Positions 9,358 through 20,378 of a stretch of DNA of 35,071 nt are shown in pieces. Numbering within the stretch: the first letter of the stretch is position 1; each line of letters starts with the position of its first letter. Origin of the DNA: Micromonospora chalcea (GTDB taxonomy: Bacteria; Actinomycetota; Actinomycetes; Mycobacteriales; Micromonosporaceae); NCBI RefSeq assembly GCF_002926165.1, contig NZ_MAGP01000153.1, forward strand, positions 1 through 35,071. Direction: 5' to 3'. A program made the translations under genes and the position numbers. The notes under the pieces were generated by a model, which did not search any database, was not told the DNA's origin, and saw only the letters and a program-made list of their open reading frames with translations.

Positions 9358-10536
9358 ATGCGTCTACCCATACTGCGCCGGAGCCGGAACCCGGAGCCGG
9401 GCTCCATCGTCGGCACCGCGCGCCTCGACCGCCGGACGAAACGGCTGGTCGGGCGGCTGCGCCCCGGCGACATCGCGGTCATCGACCACGTCGACCTGGA
9501 CCGGGTGGCGGCCGACTCGCTCGTCGCGGTGGGTGTGGCGGCGGTGCTCAACGCCAAGCCGTCGGTCTCCGGCCGCTATCCCAACCTCGGCCCGGAGGTG
9601 CTGATCTCGGCCGGCATCCCGCTGCTGGACGATCTCGGCGAGAGCGTCTTCGAGCAGGTCCGCGAGGGTGACCGGGTCCGCATCGAGGGCAACACCGTGT
9701 TCGTCGGCGAGGAGCCGGTCGCGCACGGCACGTTGCAGGACGCCGAGACCGTGGCCAAGTCGATGGCTGACGCCCGGGAGGGCCTGTCGGTGCAGTTGGA
9801 GGCGTTCGCCGCCAACACGATGGACTACCTGCGGCAGGAACGTGACCTGCTGCTCGACGGCGTCGGCGTGCCGGAGATCCAGACCCAGATCCAGGGCCGG
9901 CACTGCCTGATCGTGGTGCGCGGCTACGACTACAAGGCCGACCTGGACGTGCTGCGCCCGTATATCCGGGAGTTCAAGCCGGTGCTGATCGGCGTCGACG
10001 GCGGGGCCGACGCGCTGGTCGAGGCGGGCTACACGCCGGACATGATCATCGGCGACATGGACTCGGTCACCGACGACGTGCTGCGCTGCGGCGCCGAGGT
10101 GATCGTGCACGCCTACCCGGACGGGCGGGCGCCCGGCCTGGCCCGGGTCAACGGGCTCGGCGTACCGGCGATCACCTTCCCGGCGGCGGCCACCAGCGAG
10201 GATCTCGCCATGCTGCTGGCCGACGAGAAGGGCGCGTCGCTGCTGGTGGCCGTCGGCACCCACGCCACCCTGGTCGAGTTCCTGGACAAGGGGCGCGGCG
10301 GCATGGCATCGACGTTCCTGACCCGGCTGAAGGTGGGCGGCAAGCTGGTCGACGCCAAGGGCGTCAGCCGGCTCTACCGGCAGAGCATCTCCGGTTCGTC
10401 GCTGCTGTTGCTGGTCCTGTCGGCGGTGGCCGCGATGGCCTCCGCCGTGGCGGTCTCCACCGTCGGCAAGGCGTATTTGGGCGTGGTCTCCGAATGGTGG
10501 GACAATTTCGTGTTCCAGCTCGGCCAGCTCTTCTAG
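9358..10536 (+). CDS. steA: SteA-like putative cytokinetic ring protein
   Basis: This is the Rv1697 position. Its Corynebacterium counterpart SteA works with SteB in cell separation and septal peptidoglycan hydrolysis. The 392-residue product has a soluble N-terminal part and a central domain like thiamine pyrophosphokinase (GVDGGADALVEAGYTPDMIIGDMDS, near residues 215-240). A C-terminal membrane segment from about residue 342 (SGSSLLLLVLSAVAAMASAV) is followed by a short Trp/Phe-containing tail. ATG at 9358 is chosen over ATG at 9349 because AGGA then sits 8 nt upstream. steB follows 28 bases later. Thiamine kinase activity is not implied. Confidence 0.9.
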   Translation: MRLPILRRSRNPEPGSIVGTARLDRRTKRLVGRLRPGDIAVIDHVDLDRVAADSLVAVGVAAVLNAKPSVSGRYPNLGPEVLISAGIPLLDDLGESVFEQVREGDRVRIEGNTVFVGEEPVAHGTLQDAETVAKSMADAREGLSVQLEAFAANTMDYLRQERDLLLDGVGVPEIQTQIQGRHCLIVVRGYDYKADLDVLRPYIREFKPVLIGVDGGADALVEAGYTPDMIIGDMDSVTDDVLRCGAEVIVHAYPDGRAPGLARVNGLGVPAITFPAAATSEDLAMLLADEKGASLLVAVGTHATLVEFLDKGRGGMASTFLTRLKVGGKLVDAKGVSRLYRQSISGSSLLLLVLSAVAAMASAVAVSTVGKAYLGVVSEWWDNFVFQLGQLF

Positions 10537-10564
10537 CTCCCCCGACGATCAAGAGGCTGCAAGC

Positions 10565-11503
10565 GTGATCAACTTTCGCTACCACGTGGTGTCCCTGACC
10601 GCGGTGTTCCTGGCGCTGGCGATCGGCCTGGTGGTCGGCACGGCCGCCCTCAACGGGCCGGTCGCCGACTCGCTCCGGGAGAACGTCAACGGCCTGCGCA
10701 AGGACAACTCGCTGATGCGCCAGTCGGTCAACAGCATGCAGAAGCAGCTGGAGACCGAGGAGGACTTCGCCGCCGAGGTGGCCCAGCTCGTCCTGCCCGG
10801 CAAGCTGACCGGCCGTCGGGTGCTGGTGCTCACCCTGCCCAGCGGCCGCGACCAGGCCGAGGGCGTGGTGAAGATGCTGCAGACCGCCGGCGCGGACGTC
10901 ACCGGCCGCATCGACGTGCAGGACAAGTTCGTCAACCCGGACAGCAACAACAACCTGCTGGAACTGGCGGTCACCGCCCGGCCGAACACGTCCCCCGCCA
11001 TCAACCTGCCCGGCAACGGGCACGGCGTGGAGACCTCGAGCGCGCTGCTGGCGAACGTCCTGGTCGACCGTCCCGCGGGCACCCCGGCGGCCAGCGAGAC
11101 CGACCGGCGCACGGTGCTGGAGCAGTACGCCACCGCCGGCTACCTCACCCCGGCGGACAAGATCTCCACCGCCGCCGAGGCGGTCGTGATGGTCACCGGC
11201 CAGCCGTACGTGGACAAGGACTCGGCCAAGAAGGACGAGTCGGTGGTGAAGATCGCCGTGGAGTTCGACCGGGCCGGCGCGCTCGTGGTCGCCGGCATGG
11301 GCTCGACCGGCGGGAACCTGGTCTCCGTGGTCCGCGGCGACCCGGTGCTGTCGCAGACCATCTCCACCGTCGACAACGCCAACACCGTGCAGGGTCAGCT
11401 GGCCACCAGCCTCGCCCTGGCGCAGCAGCTCACCGAGAAGAAGACCGGCCAGTACGGCGTGGGCGACAACGCCGCCTCCCGGGTGCCTACACTGCCCCGG
11501 TGA
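10565..11503 (+). CDS. steB: SteB/MctB-family membrane-anchored protein (Rv1698-like)
   Basis: The 312-residue product starts MINFRYHVVSLTAVFLALAI, the hallmark N-terminus of the family. One membrane segment spans ~8-28, a short coiled coil spans ~35-65 and the remaining domain is extracytoplasmic. Family members are named copper transporter MctB in M. tuberculosis and SteB, partner of SteA, in Corynebacterium. The adjacent steA favours the cell-division role. The GTG start at 10565 is preceded by AAGAGG. The stop overlaps GTG 11500, though the next gene more likely starts at 11563. Confidence 0.88.
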   Translation: MINFRYHVVSLTAVFLALAIGLVVGTAALNGPVADSLRENVNGLRKDNSLMRQSVNSMQKQLETEEDFAAEVAQLVLPGKLTGRRVLVLTLPSGRDQAEGVVKMLQTAGADVTGRIDVQDKFVNPDSNNNLLELAVTARPNTSPAINLPGNGHGVETSSALLANVLVDRPAGTPAASETDRRTVLEQYATAGYLTPADKISTAAEAVVMVTGQPYVDKDSAKKDESVVKIAVEFDRAGALVVAGMGSTGGNLVSVVRGDPVLSQTISTVDNANTVQGQLATSLALAQQLTEKKTGQYGVGDNAASRVPTLPR

Positions 11504-11551
11504 CCGCTCGGGCCGCCCGGTCCGTGCCGCGTCGCGTTCGAAGTCCGGATC

Positions 11552-11558
11552 GAGGAGG
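11552..11558 (+). promoter_or_regulatory. Ribosome binding site deciding the start at 11563
   Basis: GAGGAGG lies 4 nt upstream of GTG 11563. The alternative GTG at 11500 overlaps the steB stop but has no comparable site. Confidence 0.6.
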
Positions 11559-11562
11559 TCCC

Positions 11563-12426
11563 GTGAGACTGGGTCGGCTGCTCGCCGTGGGCGCGGGGGT
11601 GCTGGCCGCCCGCTACACGCTGCGCCAGACGCGCACGTCGCCGGGCGGGCCGGCGCTGGAGCGCACCAACTACCGGGGCCGCACGGTGACCCTGGCCGCC
11701 GGTCCGGCCCTCGCCGTGGGCGCGGCGACCGGCGGCGCGCTGGGCGCCGGCAGCGCACCGGCCGGCGCCGCCGCGCTCGTCGCCGGACTCGGTGCGGGCG
11801 CGGTCGGCCTCTACGACGACGTGGTCGGCGCACGCCCCGAGCAGAAGGCCGCCAAGGGCTTCGCCGGGCACCTCGCCGCGCTGCGCGAGGGCCAGGTCAC
11901 CGCCGGGCTGGTGAAGGTCGCCGGGGTCGGTGTGGCCGGGCTCGCCGCCGCGGCGCTGCTCGCCGCCGACCGGCGGGTCGCCGCGCACCCGCGCCGCCGG
12001 CGCGCCGGGGCGGTCGGCCGCGGGCTCGACGTGCTGCTCGGCGCCGGCGTGGTGGCCGGCACCGCCAACCTGGTCAACCTGCTCGACCTGCGGCCCGGCC
12101 GGGCGCTGAAGTCCGGCATGCTGCTCGGCGTGCCGCTGACCACCGGCCCGCACGGCGGCATCGCGGCCGGCGCGGTCGGCGCGTCGGCCGCGCTGGTCGG
12201 GGACGACCTGGGCGAACGGGTGATGGTCGGGGACAGCGGCGCGAACGCGCTCGGTGCGCTGCTCGGCGTGAGCCTGGCCGCGCGTACCGGGCCGCTGGGC
12301 CGCGCCGGCGTGCTGGCCGTGCTCGCCGCGCTCACCGCCGCCAGCGAGAAGGTCAGCTTCACCCAGGTCATCGCGTCCACGCCGGGGCTGCGGCACCTCG
12401 ACGAGCTGGGCCGGCTCCCGGACTGA
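11563..12426 (+). CDS. MraY/WecA-like (GT4) phosphoglycosyltransferase-type membrane protein
   Basis: The 287-residue, highly hydrophobic protein keeps the main polyprenyl-phosphate sugar-phosphate transferase motifs. These are an N-terminal TNYRGRTVTLAAGPA segment, the double Asp in VGLYDDVVG with a following KGFAGHL, NLVNLLDLRPGRALK in place of the NxxNxxDG loop, and GDSGANALGALLG near the C-terminus. Such enzymes move a sugar phosphate onto undecaprenyl or decaprenyl phosphate at the inner face of the membrane. At 287 residues it is shorter than MraY or WecA (about 320-400), and probably has fewer helices. A MurJ-type flippase starts just after its stop, so a lipid-linked glycan step is plausible. 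Donor and acceptor cannot be named. Confidence 0.75.
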   Translation: MRLGRLLAVGAGVLAARYTLRQTRTSPGGPALERTNYRGRTVTLAAGPALAVGAATGGALGAGSAPAGAAALVAGLGAGAVGLYDDVVGARPEQKAAKGFAGHLAALREGQVTAGLVKVAGVGVAGLAAAALLAADRRVAAHPRRRRAGAVGRGLDVLLGAGVVAGTANLVNLLDLRPGRALKSGMLLGVPLTTGPHGGIAAGAVGASAALVGDDLGERVMVGDSGANALGALLGVSLAARTGPLGRAGVLAVLAALTAASEKVSFTQVIASTPGLRHLDELGRLPD

Positions 12427-12427
12427 C

Positions 12428-14125
12428 GTGACGAAACCGGCTCCTCTCGCCGCCGCCGGCCGGGTCGCCGGGGCGGCCGCCCTCATCGCCGTCCTCACCG
12501 TCCTCAGCCGGCTCGCCGGTTTCGGCCGGACCGCCGTGTTCACCTGGATGCTGGGCCCCACCGACCTCGGCGGCGCCTACCTGGTGGCGAACTACGTCCC
12601 GAACTTCATCTTCGAGATCGTCGCCGGTGGGGCGCTCGCCAGTCTCGTCGTACCGTTGCTGGCCGGCGCGGTCGAGGCCGGTGACCGGCGTGCGGTGGCC
12701 GCCACCACCGGCGCGTTGCTGACCTGGACGCTGAGCCTGCTGGTTCCGCTGGCGGTGCTGCTGGCGGTGTGCGCCGACCCGCTGCCGGGCCTGATCGGAG
12801 ACGGTCTCAGCGAGGCGCAGCAGGCGTCCGGGGCCCGGATGCTGCGCGTCTTCGCGCCGCAGCTGCCGCTCTACGGCGTGGGCATCGTGCTCACCGGGGT
12901 GCTCCAGGCGCACCGCCGGTTCGCCTGGCCGGTCATCGCTCCGCTGCTGTCGAGCATCAGCGTGATCGGCGTCTACCTCGCCTTCACCGCGACCGAGGGG
13001 CGGCTGGCCACGATCGGCGAGGCCGGGCGTGGCGGCGAGCTGCTGCTGTCCGCCGGCACCACGCTCGGCGTGGTGGTGCTCTCGCTGTCGCTGCTGATCC
13101 CGCTGCGCCGGCTGAAGCTCCGGATCCGGCCGGGCTACCGGTTCCCGGCCGACGCCCGGGCCCGGGTCGGCGGCCTGGCCGTCGCCGGGGTGGTCACCGT
13201 CGCCGCCCAGCAGATCGCGCTGGTGGTCGCGCTCAACCAGGTCACCTACGGCCGGACCGCCGACGTCGTCGTCTACAACCTCGCCCAGACCGTCTACTTC
13301 CTGCCCTGGGCGGTGCTGGCGGTGCCGCTGGCGGTGGCCGCGTACCCGACGCTCGTCGCGGCCCGGGCCACCGGCGACGAGCGCGCCTACCGGGACACGC
13401 TGGCCCCGGCGGTACGCGGAGTGGTGCTGTTCAGCCTGCTCGGCGCCGCCGCGCTCGTCGGCACCGCGATCCCGGTCGGGCACTTCTTCTTCGCCGACCC
13501 GCTGGACGCGCGTACCGCCGCGGCCGGCATCGCCGGGTTCGCGCCCGGCCTGCTCGGCTACGGCCTGTTCGCGGTCCTCACCCGCGCCCTGTACGCGCGC
13601 GGGGAGACCCGCGCGGCCACCGTCGCGACCGCGCTCGGATGGCTCAGCGTGCCCGCGTTCGCCCTCCTGTTCGCCCAGGCGCTGCCGCTGGCCGACCGGG
13701 TCCTCGCGGTGACGCTGGCGACCTCCGCCGGCATGGTGCTGCTCGGCGCGCTGCTGATCGTCGCGGTCCGGCGTGCCGCCGGCGGCGAGGCGCTCGCCGG
13801 AATCGGCCGGGCCGGCGCCGCCGGACTGCTCGCCGCAGTGGTCGCCGGAGCGGGCGGGGCGGCCGTCGCGGCGGGACTCGCCGGGCTCGGTGACGGCACC
13901 CCGACGACACCGCAGGCCCTCGCGCAGGGCATGCTGTCCGGGGTCGTGGTCGGTGTCCTGTTCCTCGCCGTCGCCTGGCTGACCGACGCCCGCGACCTGC
14001 GGCCGCTGCTCGCGACCGTGACCCGCCGGCTGCGCCGGCGACGCCCGGCCGGCGGGGACGACGGCCCGCCGGCGCAGCAGCACCCCGGCGAGCGGGGCGA
14101 CGGAAAGGAGACCGTTTCCTCATGA
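12428..14125 (+). CDS. murJ: MurJ/MviN-type lipid flippase
   Basis: The 565-residue polytopic protein is of the MATE/MVF fold, with about 14 predicted membrane helices. It opens with RVAGAAALIAVLTVLSRLAGFGR, the typical MviN start, and contains YLVANYVPNFIFEIVAGGAL and conserved Arg/Lys in the central cavity helices. MurJ flips lipid II to the outer face for peptidoglycan synthesis. Here the neighbours are a GT4-like enzyme upstream and a GT-B glycosyltransferase overlapping downstream, so it may flip another lipid-linked glycan. Actinobacteria usually also have a MurJ elsewhere (Rv3910 type, with a pseudokinase domain absent here). GTG at 12428 follows the previous stop by one base. Confidence 0.88.
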   Translation: MTKPAPLAAAGRVAGAAALIAVLTVLSRLAGFGRTAVFTWMLGPTDLGGAYLVANYVPNFIFEIVAGGALASLVVPLLAGAVEAGDRRAVAATTGALLTWTLSLLVPLAVLLAVCADPLPGLIGDGLSEAQQASGARMLRVFAPQLPLYGVGIVLTGVLQAHRRFAWPVIAPLLSSISVIGVYLAFTATEGRLATIGEAGRGGELLLSAGTTLGVVVLSLSLLIPLRRLKLRIRPGYRFPADARARVGGLAVAGVVTVAAQQIALVVALNQVTYGRTADVVVYNLAQTVYFLPWAVLAVPLAVAAYPTLVAARATGDERAYRDTLAPAVRGVVLFSLLGAAALVGTAIPVGHFFFADPLDARTAAAGIAGFAPGLLGYGLFAVLTRALYARGETRAATVATALGWLSVPAFALLFAQALPLADRVLAVTLATSAGMVLLGALLIVAVRRAAGGEALAGIGRAGAAGLLAAVVAGAGGAAVAAGLAGLGDGTPTTPQALAQGMLSGVVVGVLFLAVAWLTDARDLRPLLATVTRRLRRRRPAGGDDGPPAQQHPGERGDGKETVSS

Positions 14126-15255
14126 CGGACGCCTCGCCCGCACCGCGCTGGCCCGGGTCGGTGGCCCTCGTGCTCGCCTCCAGTACCGGCGGGGTCGGGC
14201 AGCACGTGCGCTCGATCGCCGGGGGACTCACCGAGGCCGGAGCGTCGGTGCTGGTGTGCGGACCGGCCGCCACCGAGGAGCAGTTCGGCTTCACCGGCGT
14301 CGGCGCCCGGTTCACCCCGGTGGAGATCCCGGCCAGCCCCACGCCGGGCGACGCGCGCGCGGTCACCGCGCTGCGCCGGGCGCTCGCGGACACACCCGTC
14401 GACGTGGTGCACGCGCACGGGCTGCGCGCCGGTCTGGTCGCGGCGCTCGCCCGCCCCACCGCGCCGCTCGTCGTCACCTGGCACAACGCGGTCCTCGCGA
14501 AAGGGCTGCGCGGCGCGGCGTCCCGGCTGGTCGAGCGGATCGTCGCCCGGTCCGTGCGGGTCGCGCTGGGCGCCTCCGCCGACCTGGTCGACCGCGCCGC
14601 CGCGCTGGGCGCCGCCGACGCGCGCCTGGCCCCGGTCGCCGCGCCCACGCTGCCGCCGCCGGGCCGCCGCCGCGCCGCCGTCCGCGCCGAGTTCGGCGTC
14701 ACCGCCGACCGCCCGCTGATCCTCTCGGTGGGCCGGCTGCACCCGCAGAAGCGGTACGACGTGCTCATCGACGCCGCCGCCCGCTGGCGCACCCGTACCC
14801 CCGCCCCGGTCGTGGTGATCGCCGGCAGCGGACCCGCGTACCTGCCGCTGGCCGCCCGGATCTCGGCCGCCCGCGCGCCGGTGACGCTGCTCGGGCACCG
14901 CACCGACGTGGCGGACCTGCTGGCCGGCGCCGACCTCGCCGTGGTGACCAGCGACTGGGAGGCCCGGCAGCTGTTCGCCCAGGAGGCGCTGCGGGCCGGC
15001 GTACCGCTCGTCGCGACCGCCGTCGGCGGGCTGCCGGAGCTCGTCGGCGACGGGGCCGTGCTGGTGCCGCCCGGGGACGTGGACGCCGTCGACGCGGCGG
15101 TGCGCGACCTGCTCGACGACCCCGTACGCCGGGCCGAGGTGGGCCGGCGCGGCCTGGCCCGGGCCGCGACCTGGCCCACCGAGGCGGACACCGTGGCCGC
15201 GCTCGCCGACCTCTACGCCGAGCTGACACCGCAGCACTCCGCCGGGAACCGCTGA
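14122..15255 (+). CDS. GT-B fold glycosyltransferase (family 4-like)
   Basis: The 377-residue protein has the two Rossmann halves of GT-B enzymes. The N-terminal half has SSTGGVGQHVRSIAGGL and HAHGLRAGLVAALA. The C-terminal half has LSVGRLHPQKRYDVLIDA, VVIAGSG, LLGHRTDVADLLAGADL and an EX7E-like motif in SDWEARQLFAQEALRAGVPLVAT with GGLPELV, the nucleotide-sugar site of retaining enzymes. It is probably cytosolic at the membrane face. ATG at 14122 overlaps the murJ stop by 4 bases and its own stop overlaps the next ATG, so the group is surely one operon. Donor sugar unknown. Confidence 0.9.
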   Translation: MTDASPAPRWPGSVALVLASSTGGVGQHVRSIAGGLTEAGASVLVCGPAATEEQFGFTGVGARFTPVEIPASPTPGDARAVTALRRALADTPVDVVHAHGLRAGLVAALARPTAPLVVTWHNAVLAKGLRGAASRLVERIVARSVRVALGASADLVDRAAALGAADARLAPVAAPTLPPPGRRRAAVRAEFGVTADRPLILSVGRLHPQKRYDVLIDAAARWRTRTPAPVVVIAGSGPAYLPLAARISAARAPVTLLGHRTDVADLLAGADLAVVTSDWEARQLFAQEALRAGVPLVATAVGGLPELVGDGAVLVPPGDVDAVDAAVRDLLDDPVRRAEVGRRGLARAATWPTEADTVAALADLYAELTPQHSAGNR

Positions 15256-17675
15256 TGCTGCGCCGACTGACCCCGGTCCTGCTCACCCTGGTCGTGGTGG
15301 CGCTGGGCATCACCGCGCTGGCCGCCCGGCCGGACCGCGGCGCGGACCGGCCCGGCGCCGACTTCGTGGTCCTCGTCGGCGCGGCCGGCCTGCGCTGGGA
15401 CGACGTCGACCCGGAGAACACGCCGACGCTGTGGCGGATGGCCGAGCAGGGCGCGATCGGCTCCCTGTCGGTGCGGTCCGCGCACCGGCCCACCTGCCCC
15501 GTCGACGGCTGGCTCACCCTCGGCGCCGGGAACTTCGCCGCCTGGCCGGGCGCCCGTCCGGGCGGTGGCTGCCCGGCGGCCGGCGTGACTGTGGAACGGC
15601 CCGACGGCATCGGCGCGAACCTGCCCGACCAGCCCAGCGTCGTGGCGCACAACCAGGAACAGCTCGCCTGGGGCGCCAAGCCCGGCGCGCTGGCCGAGTC
15701 GGTGCGCTGCTCGGTGGCGGTGGGGCCGGGCGCCGCCGTGGCCGCCGCCCGTCCGTTCGGCCGGGTCGACAGGTACGCGCCAACGCTGCCCGAGAACCCG
15801 GCGGAACTGCTCGGCTCCTGCGTGCTGAGCATCGTCGACGCCGGCACCGTCGACGACGACGACCCGGCCGTACGGGCCGCCCAGGCGCGGCAGGCCGACG
15901 CCCGGCTGGCCCGGGTCCTCGCCGCCCGGCCGCCGCGCTCACTGGTGCTGGTCGCGGGCGTCTCCGACACCGACAACCCGGCGCGGCTGCACGTCGCGAT
16001 CGCCGACGGCCCCGGCTGGACGGGCGGCTGGCTGACCTCGCCGAGCACCGCCCGGTCCGGCTACCTGCAACTGGTCGACCTGGCCCCGACCGTGCTCGCC
16101 GTGCTCGACCGGCCGGCCCCGGAACGGGCCTTCGTCGGCCGTCCCGCGGTCACCGCCGACGACCGGCCCGACGACCTGCGGGCCGCGATCGAGGCGTCGG
16201 CCGACGCGGACCGGGAGGCCGCCGCCCAGCGGCGCGTCGCCGGCTGGTTCTTCACGCTGCTCGCCGCCGCCCAGCTGGCCCTCGCGGTAGCGGTGCTGCC
16301 GCTGCTACGCCGGGCCCGCCGCCTCGCCGGCCCGCACGGACCGGAACCGGTGTCCCGGCGCGTCGTCGCCGTGGTGGAGCTGCTGCTCATCGCCGCCGCG
16401 CTGGCCGTGCCCGCGGCGCTGCTGGCCGACGCCGTGCCCTGGTGGCGCGGCAGCCACGCCGGCGTGTGGTACGCCTCGGTGACCGCGCTGCTCGTCGTCG
16501 GCGGCACCGCCCTGGTCCGGTTCAGCCCCGGGCACGAGCGCACGCTCGGCCCGCTCGGCGCGGTCGCCGGGCTGGCCACGCTCGTGGTCGGCGTGGACGT
16601 GCTCACCGGCTCCCGGCTGCAGCTCAACGGCGTGGTCGGGTACTCCGCGCTGGAGGGTGGCCGGTACGCCGGGCTCGGCACCGTCGGGCTGGGCGTGTTC
16701 GTCGCCGGATCACTGCTGTGCGGCGGCTGGCTCGCTCAGCGGTTCCGCAAGGGCTGGCGGCCGATGGTGATGGTGGCCGTCGGCGGACTGGCAGTGGTGA
16801 TCGTGGGCAGCCCGTACCTGGGCGCCGACTCGATCGGCGCGATCGCGCTCACCGCCGGCGTCAGCGTCGCCGCCGCCATCTGCACCGGCGGCTGGCTCAC
16901 CGTGAGCCGGCTGGCCTGGGCCACCATGGCCGCGCTCGCGGTCACCATCGGCTTCGCCCTGGTCGACCTGGGCCGTCCCGCCGACGAGCGGGGAAGCCTG
17001 GGCCGGTTCCTGGCCGCGCTCGGCGACGGCACCGGCGGGCTCACCGTGCACCGCTCCGGCGACTCCAACATCCAGACGCTGGTGAACAGCCCGCTCACCG
17101 TGCTGGCCTTGGCCGGGGCGGCGCTGGTCTGGCTGGCGCTGCTGCAGCCGTGGGGCGGCCTGATGCGGCTGTTCGGCATCTACCCGGCGATCCGGGCCGC
17201 GATGGCCGGCACCGGCGTGGCCGTCGGGCTGGGCGGCGTGCTGGGCGGCTCGGCGCTGGACGTGGCCGGCGCGGCGGCGGCGCTCGTGGTGCCCATGGCG
17301 GCGCTGTCGGCGCTGCGGGTGCTCGACCACTCCACCGACCGTACGCTGCCCGACAGCGGCCGCCCTGGCGGCGAGACGGGCGCGGTCCCACCGGCCGGCC
17401 CGGACAGCCCTTCCCGAGGCGGCCCCGCTGCCGGCGGCCCGCCTGACGGTGCTCCGTCGGCCGGTGACGGTGCTGGCGACGGTGCTGGTGATGGTGGGTC
17501 GGCGGGCGACGGTCCGGCCGGTGACGGTGTGGGCGATCCGGGGGAGGCCGGGGAGCCGGCCGGACCGGGTCGGCAGGGCCCGGCCGGCACGGAAACGCCG
17601 AACGCATCGCCCGGCGCCGGGGCACGGGTCCCCGCACAGCCGACCCCGGCCTCCTCGGAGGTCCCCGCCGGCTGA
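15255..17675 (+). CDS. Large membrane protein with alkaline-phosphatase-like ectodomain
   Basis: The 806-residue protein starts at ATG 15255, sharing one base with the preceding stop (TGATG). It has a membrane segment at ~7-26. Residues ~33-330 look like the alkaline phosphatase/sulfatase fold (VLVGAAGLRWDDVDPENTPTL, then MAEQGAIGSLSVRS), where many members cleave phosphoesters or transfer phospho-groups outside the membrane. About ten membrane helices follow (~336-700). The last ~110 residues are a Gly/Pro/Asp-rich tail with repeated GDGAGDG. The family occurs in other actinomycetes before pyrG as hypothetical membrane proteins. Role in the glycan set is inferred from the operon; metal-binding residues are not all identifiable by eye. 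Confidence 0.75.
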   Translation: MLRRLTPVLLTLVVVALGITALAARPDRGADRPGADFVVLVGAAGLRWDDVDPENTPTLWRMAEQGAIGSLSVRSAHRPTCPVDGWLTLGAGNFAAWPGARPGGGCPAAGVTVERPDGIGANLPDQPSVVAHNQEQLAWGAKPGALAESVRCSVAVGPGAAVAAARPFGRVDRYAPTLPENPAELLGSCVLSIVDAGTVDDDDPAVRAAQARQADARLARVLAARPPRSLVLVAGVSDTDNPARLHVAIADGPGWTGGWLTSPSTARSGYLQLVDLAPTVLAVLDRPAPERAFVGRPAVTADDRPDDLRAAIEASADADREAAAQRRVAGWFFTLLAAAQLALAVAVLPLLRRARRLAGPHGPEPVSRRVVAVVELLLIAAALAVPAALLADAVPWWRGSHAGVWYASVTALLVVGGTALVRFSPGHERTLGPLGAVAGLATLVVGVDVLTGSRLQLNGVVGYSALEGGRYAGLGTVGLGVFVAGSLLCGGWLAQRFRKGWRPMVMVAVGGLAVVIVGSPYLGADSIGAIALTAGVSVAAAICTGGWLTVSRLAWATMAALAVTIGFALVDLGRPADERGSLGRFLAALGDGTGGLTVHRSGDSNIQTLVNSPLTVLALAGAALVWLALLQPWGGLMRLFGIYPAIRAAMAGTGVAVGLGGVLGGSALDVAGAAAALVVPMAALSALRVLDHSTDRTLPDSGRPGGETGAVPPAGPDSPSRGGPAAGGPPDGAPSAGDGAGDGAGDGGSAGDGPAGDGVGDPGEAGEPAGPGRQGPAGTETPNASPGAGARVPAQPTPASSEVPAG

Positions 17676-17979
17676 CCCGGCCCGCGCTGCCCCGCGGGCG
17701 TGCCGCCCCCCGCTCGCGCCCTCGCCAGATCGGGGAGGTGGCGGGGTCAAGGCCCTGTGGAAGGCACCACATCGGCGGGGTGGTGTCGATCAAGGGCCCG
17801 GACCGGGCACGGAAGAGCGCCGCACGAGGGCCGGCACGGGCCCCACGTGCGCCGACAGCGGGTGCGACGCCGGCTCACGGTCCGGATGGTGTTACCGTGG
17901 AATCCCGTGGATCGCGTGATCACTTGTCTGATCGGCACGGCGGTTCGCACGACCGCTACGGACGACACGGGAGCAGGCC
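17676..17979 (+). other. Intergenic leader upstream of pyrG
   Basis: This is a 304-base gap without a supported gene. A TACCGT hexamer (17893-17898) could be a -10 element giving a pyrG leader of about 75 nt, but no good -35 is in register. I see no attenuator hairpin or T-tract of the kind used in Bacillus pyrG. Confidence 0.4.
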
Positions 17980-19706
<1,727 letters not shown>

Positions 19707-19710
<4 letters not shown>

Positions 19711-20312
19711 GCGGCGTCGAGCACCGGTACGAGGTGACCGCGCGCCGCCAGATCTGGTCCGGCCGGATCTTCTCCGTGGTCAGCGACGACGTCACCATGC
19801 CCGGTGGCGGCGAGGCGACCCGGGACTACGTGCGGCACGTCGGCGCGGTCGCCGTGGTGGCGCTCGACGACGCCGGTCAGGTGGTGCTGATCCGCCAGTA
19901 CCGGCACCCGGTCGGCCGGCACCTGTGGGAGCTGCCCGCCGGGCTGATGGACGTCGGCGGCGAGGACCTGGCCGCCGCGGCGCTGCGGGAGCTGGCCGAG
20001 GAGGCCGACCTGACCGCGGCGCGCGTGGACGTGCTCGTGGACCTGCACAGCTCGCCCGGCTTCTCCGACGAGATGGTCCGGGTGTTCCTGGCCCGCGAGC
20101 TGGCCGAGGTGCCGGCGGAGCAGCGGCACGACCGGCACGACGAGGAGGCCGACCTCCAGGTGGTCCGCGTGGACCTGGACGAGGCGGTGCGGATGGTGCT
20201 GGCCGGTGAGATCACCAACGCGTCCTGCGTGGCCGGGCTGCTCGCCGCGGCCCGCGCCCGGGAGACCGGCTTCACCGAGCTGCGCCGGCCGGAGGCGCCG
20301 CTGCCGCGCTGA
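19707..20312 (+). CDS. NUDIX hydrolase, ADP-ribose pyrophosphatase type
   Basis: The 201-residue product resembles Rv1700-type ADP-ribose pyrophosphatases, which cleave ADP-ribose to AMP and ribose 5-phosphate. The Nudix box is GLMDVGGEDLAAAALRELAE followed by EADL. Six residues separate the Gly and first Glu instead of five, while E-X7-RE-X2-EE is kept. The upstream QVVLIRQYRHPVGRHLWELPAG segment is typical of the ADPRase subfamily. GTG at 19707 overlaps the pyrG stop (GTGA). It ends 16 bases before a strong bidirectional terminator. Confidence 0.92.
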
Positions 20313-20328
20313 TCGGGAACCGACGACG

Positions 20329-20365
20329 AAGGGGCCGCGCGGCGCTGTGCGCCGGGCGGCCCCTT
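20329..20365. terminator. Bidirectional terminator between NUDIX and TM2 genes
   Basis: A 16-base arm (20329-20344) pairs with 20350-20365 with one mismatch around a CTGTG loop. AA precedes and TTT follows, so it can act on both strands. It sits between convergent genes, 16 and 13 bases from their stops. Confidence 0.85.
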
Positions 20366-20378
20366 TCCGTTGCGGTGG

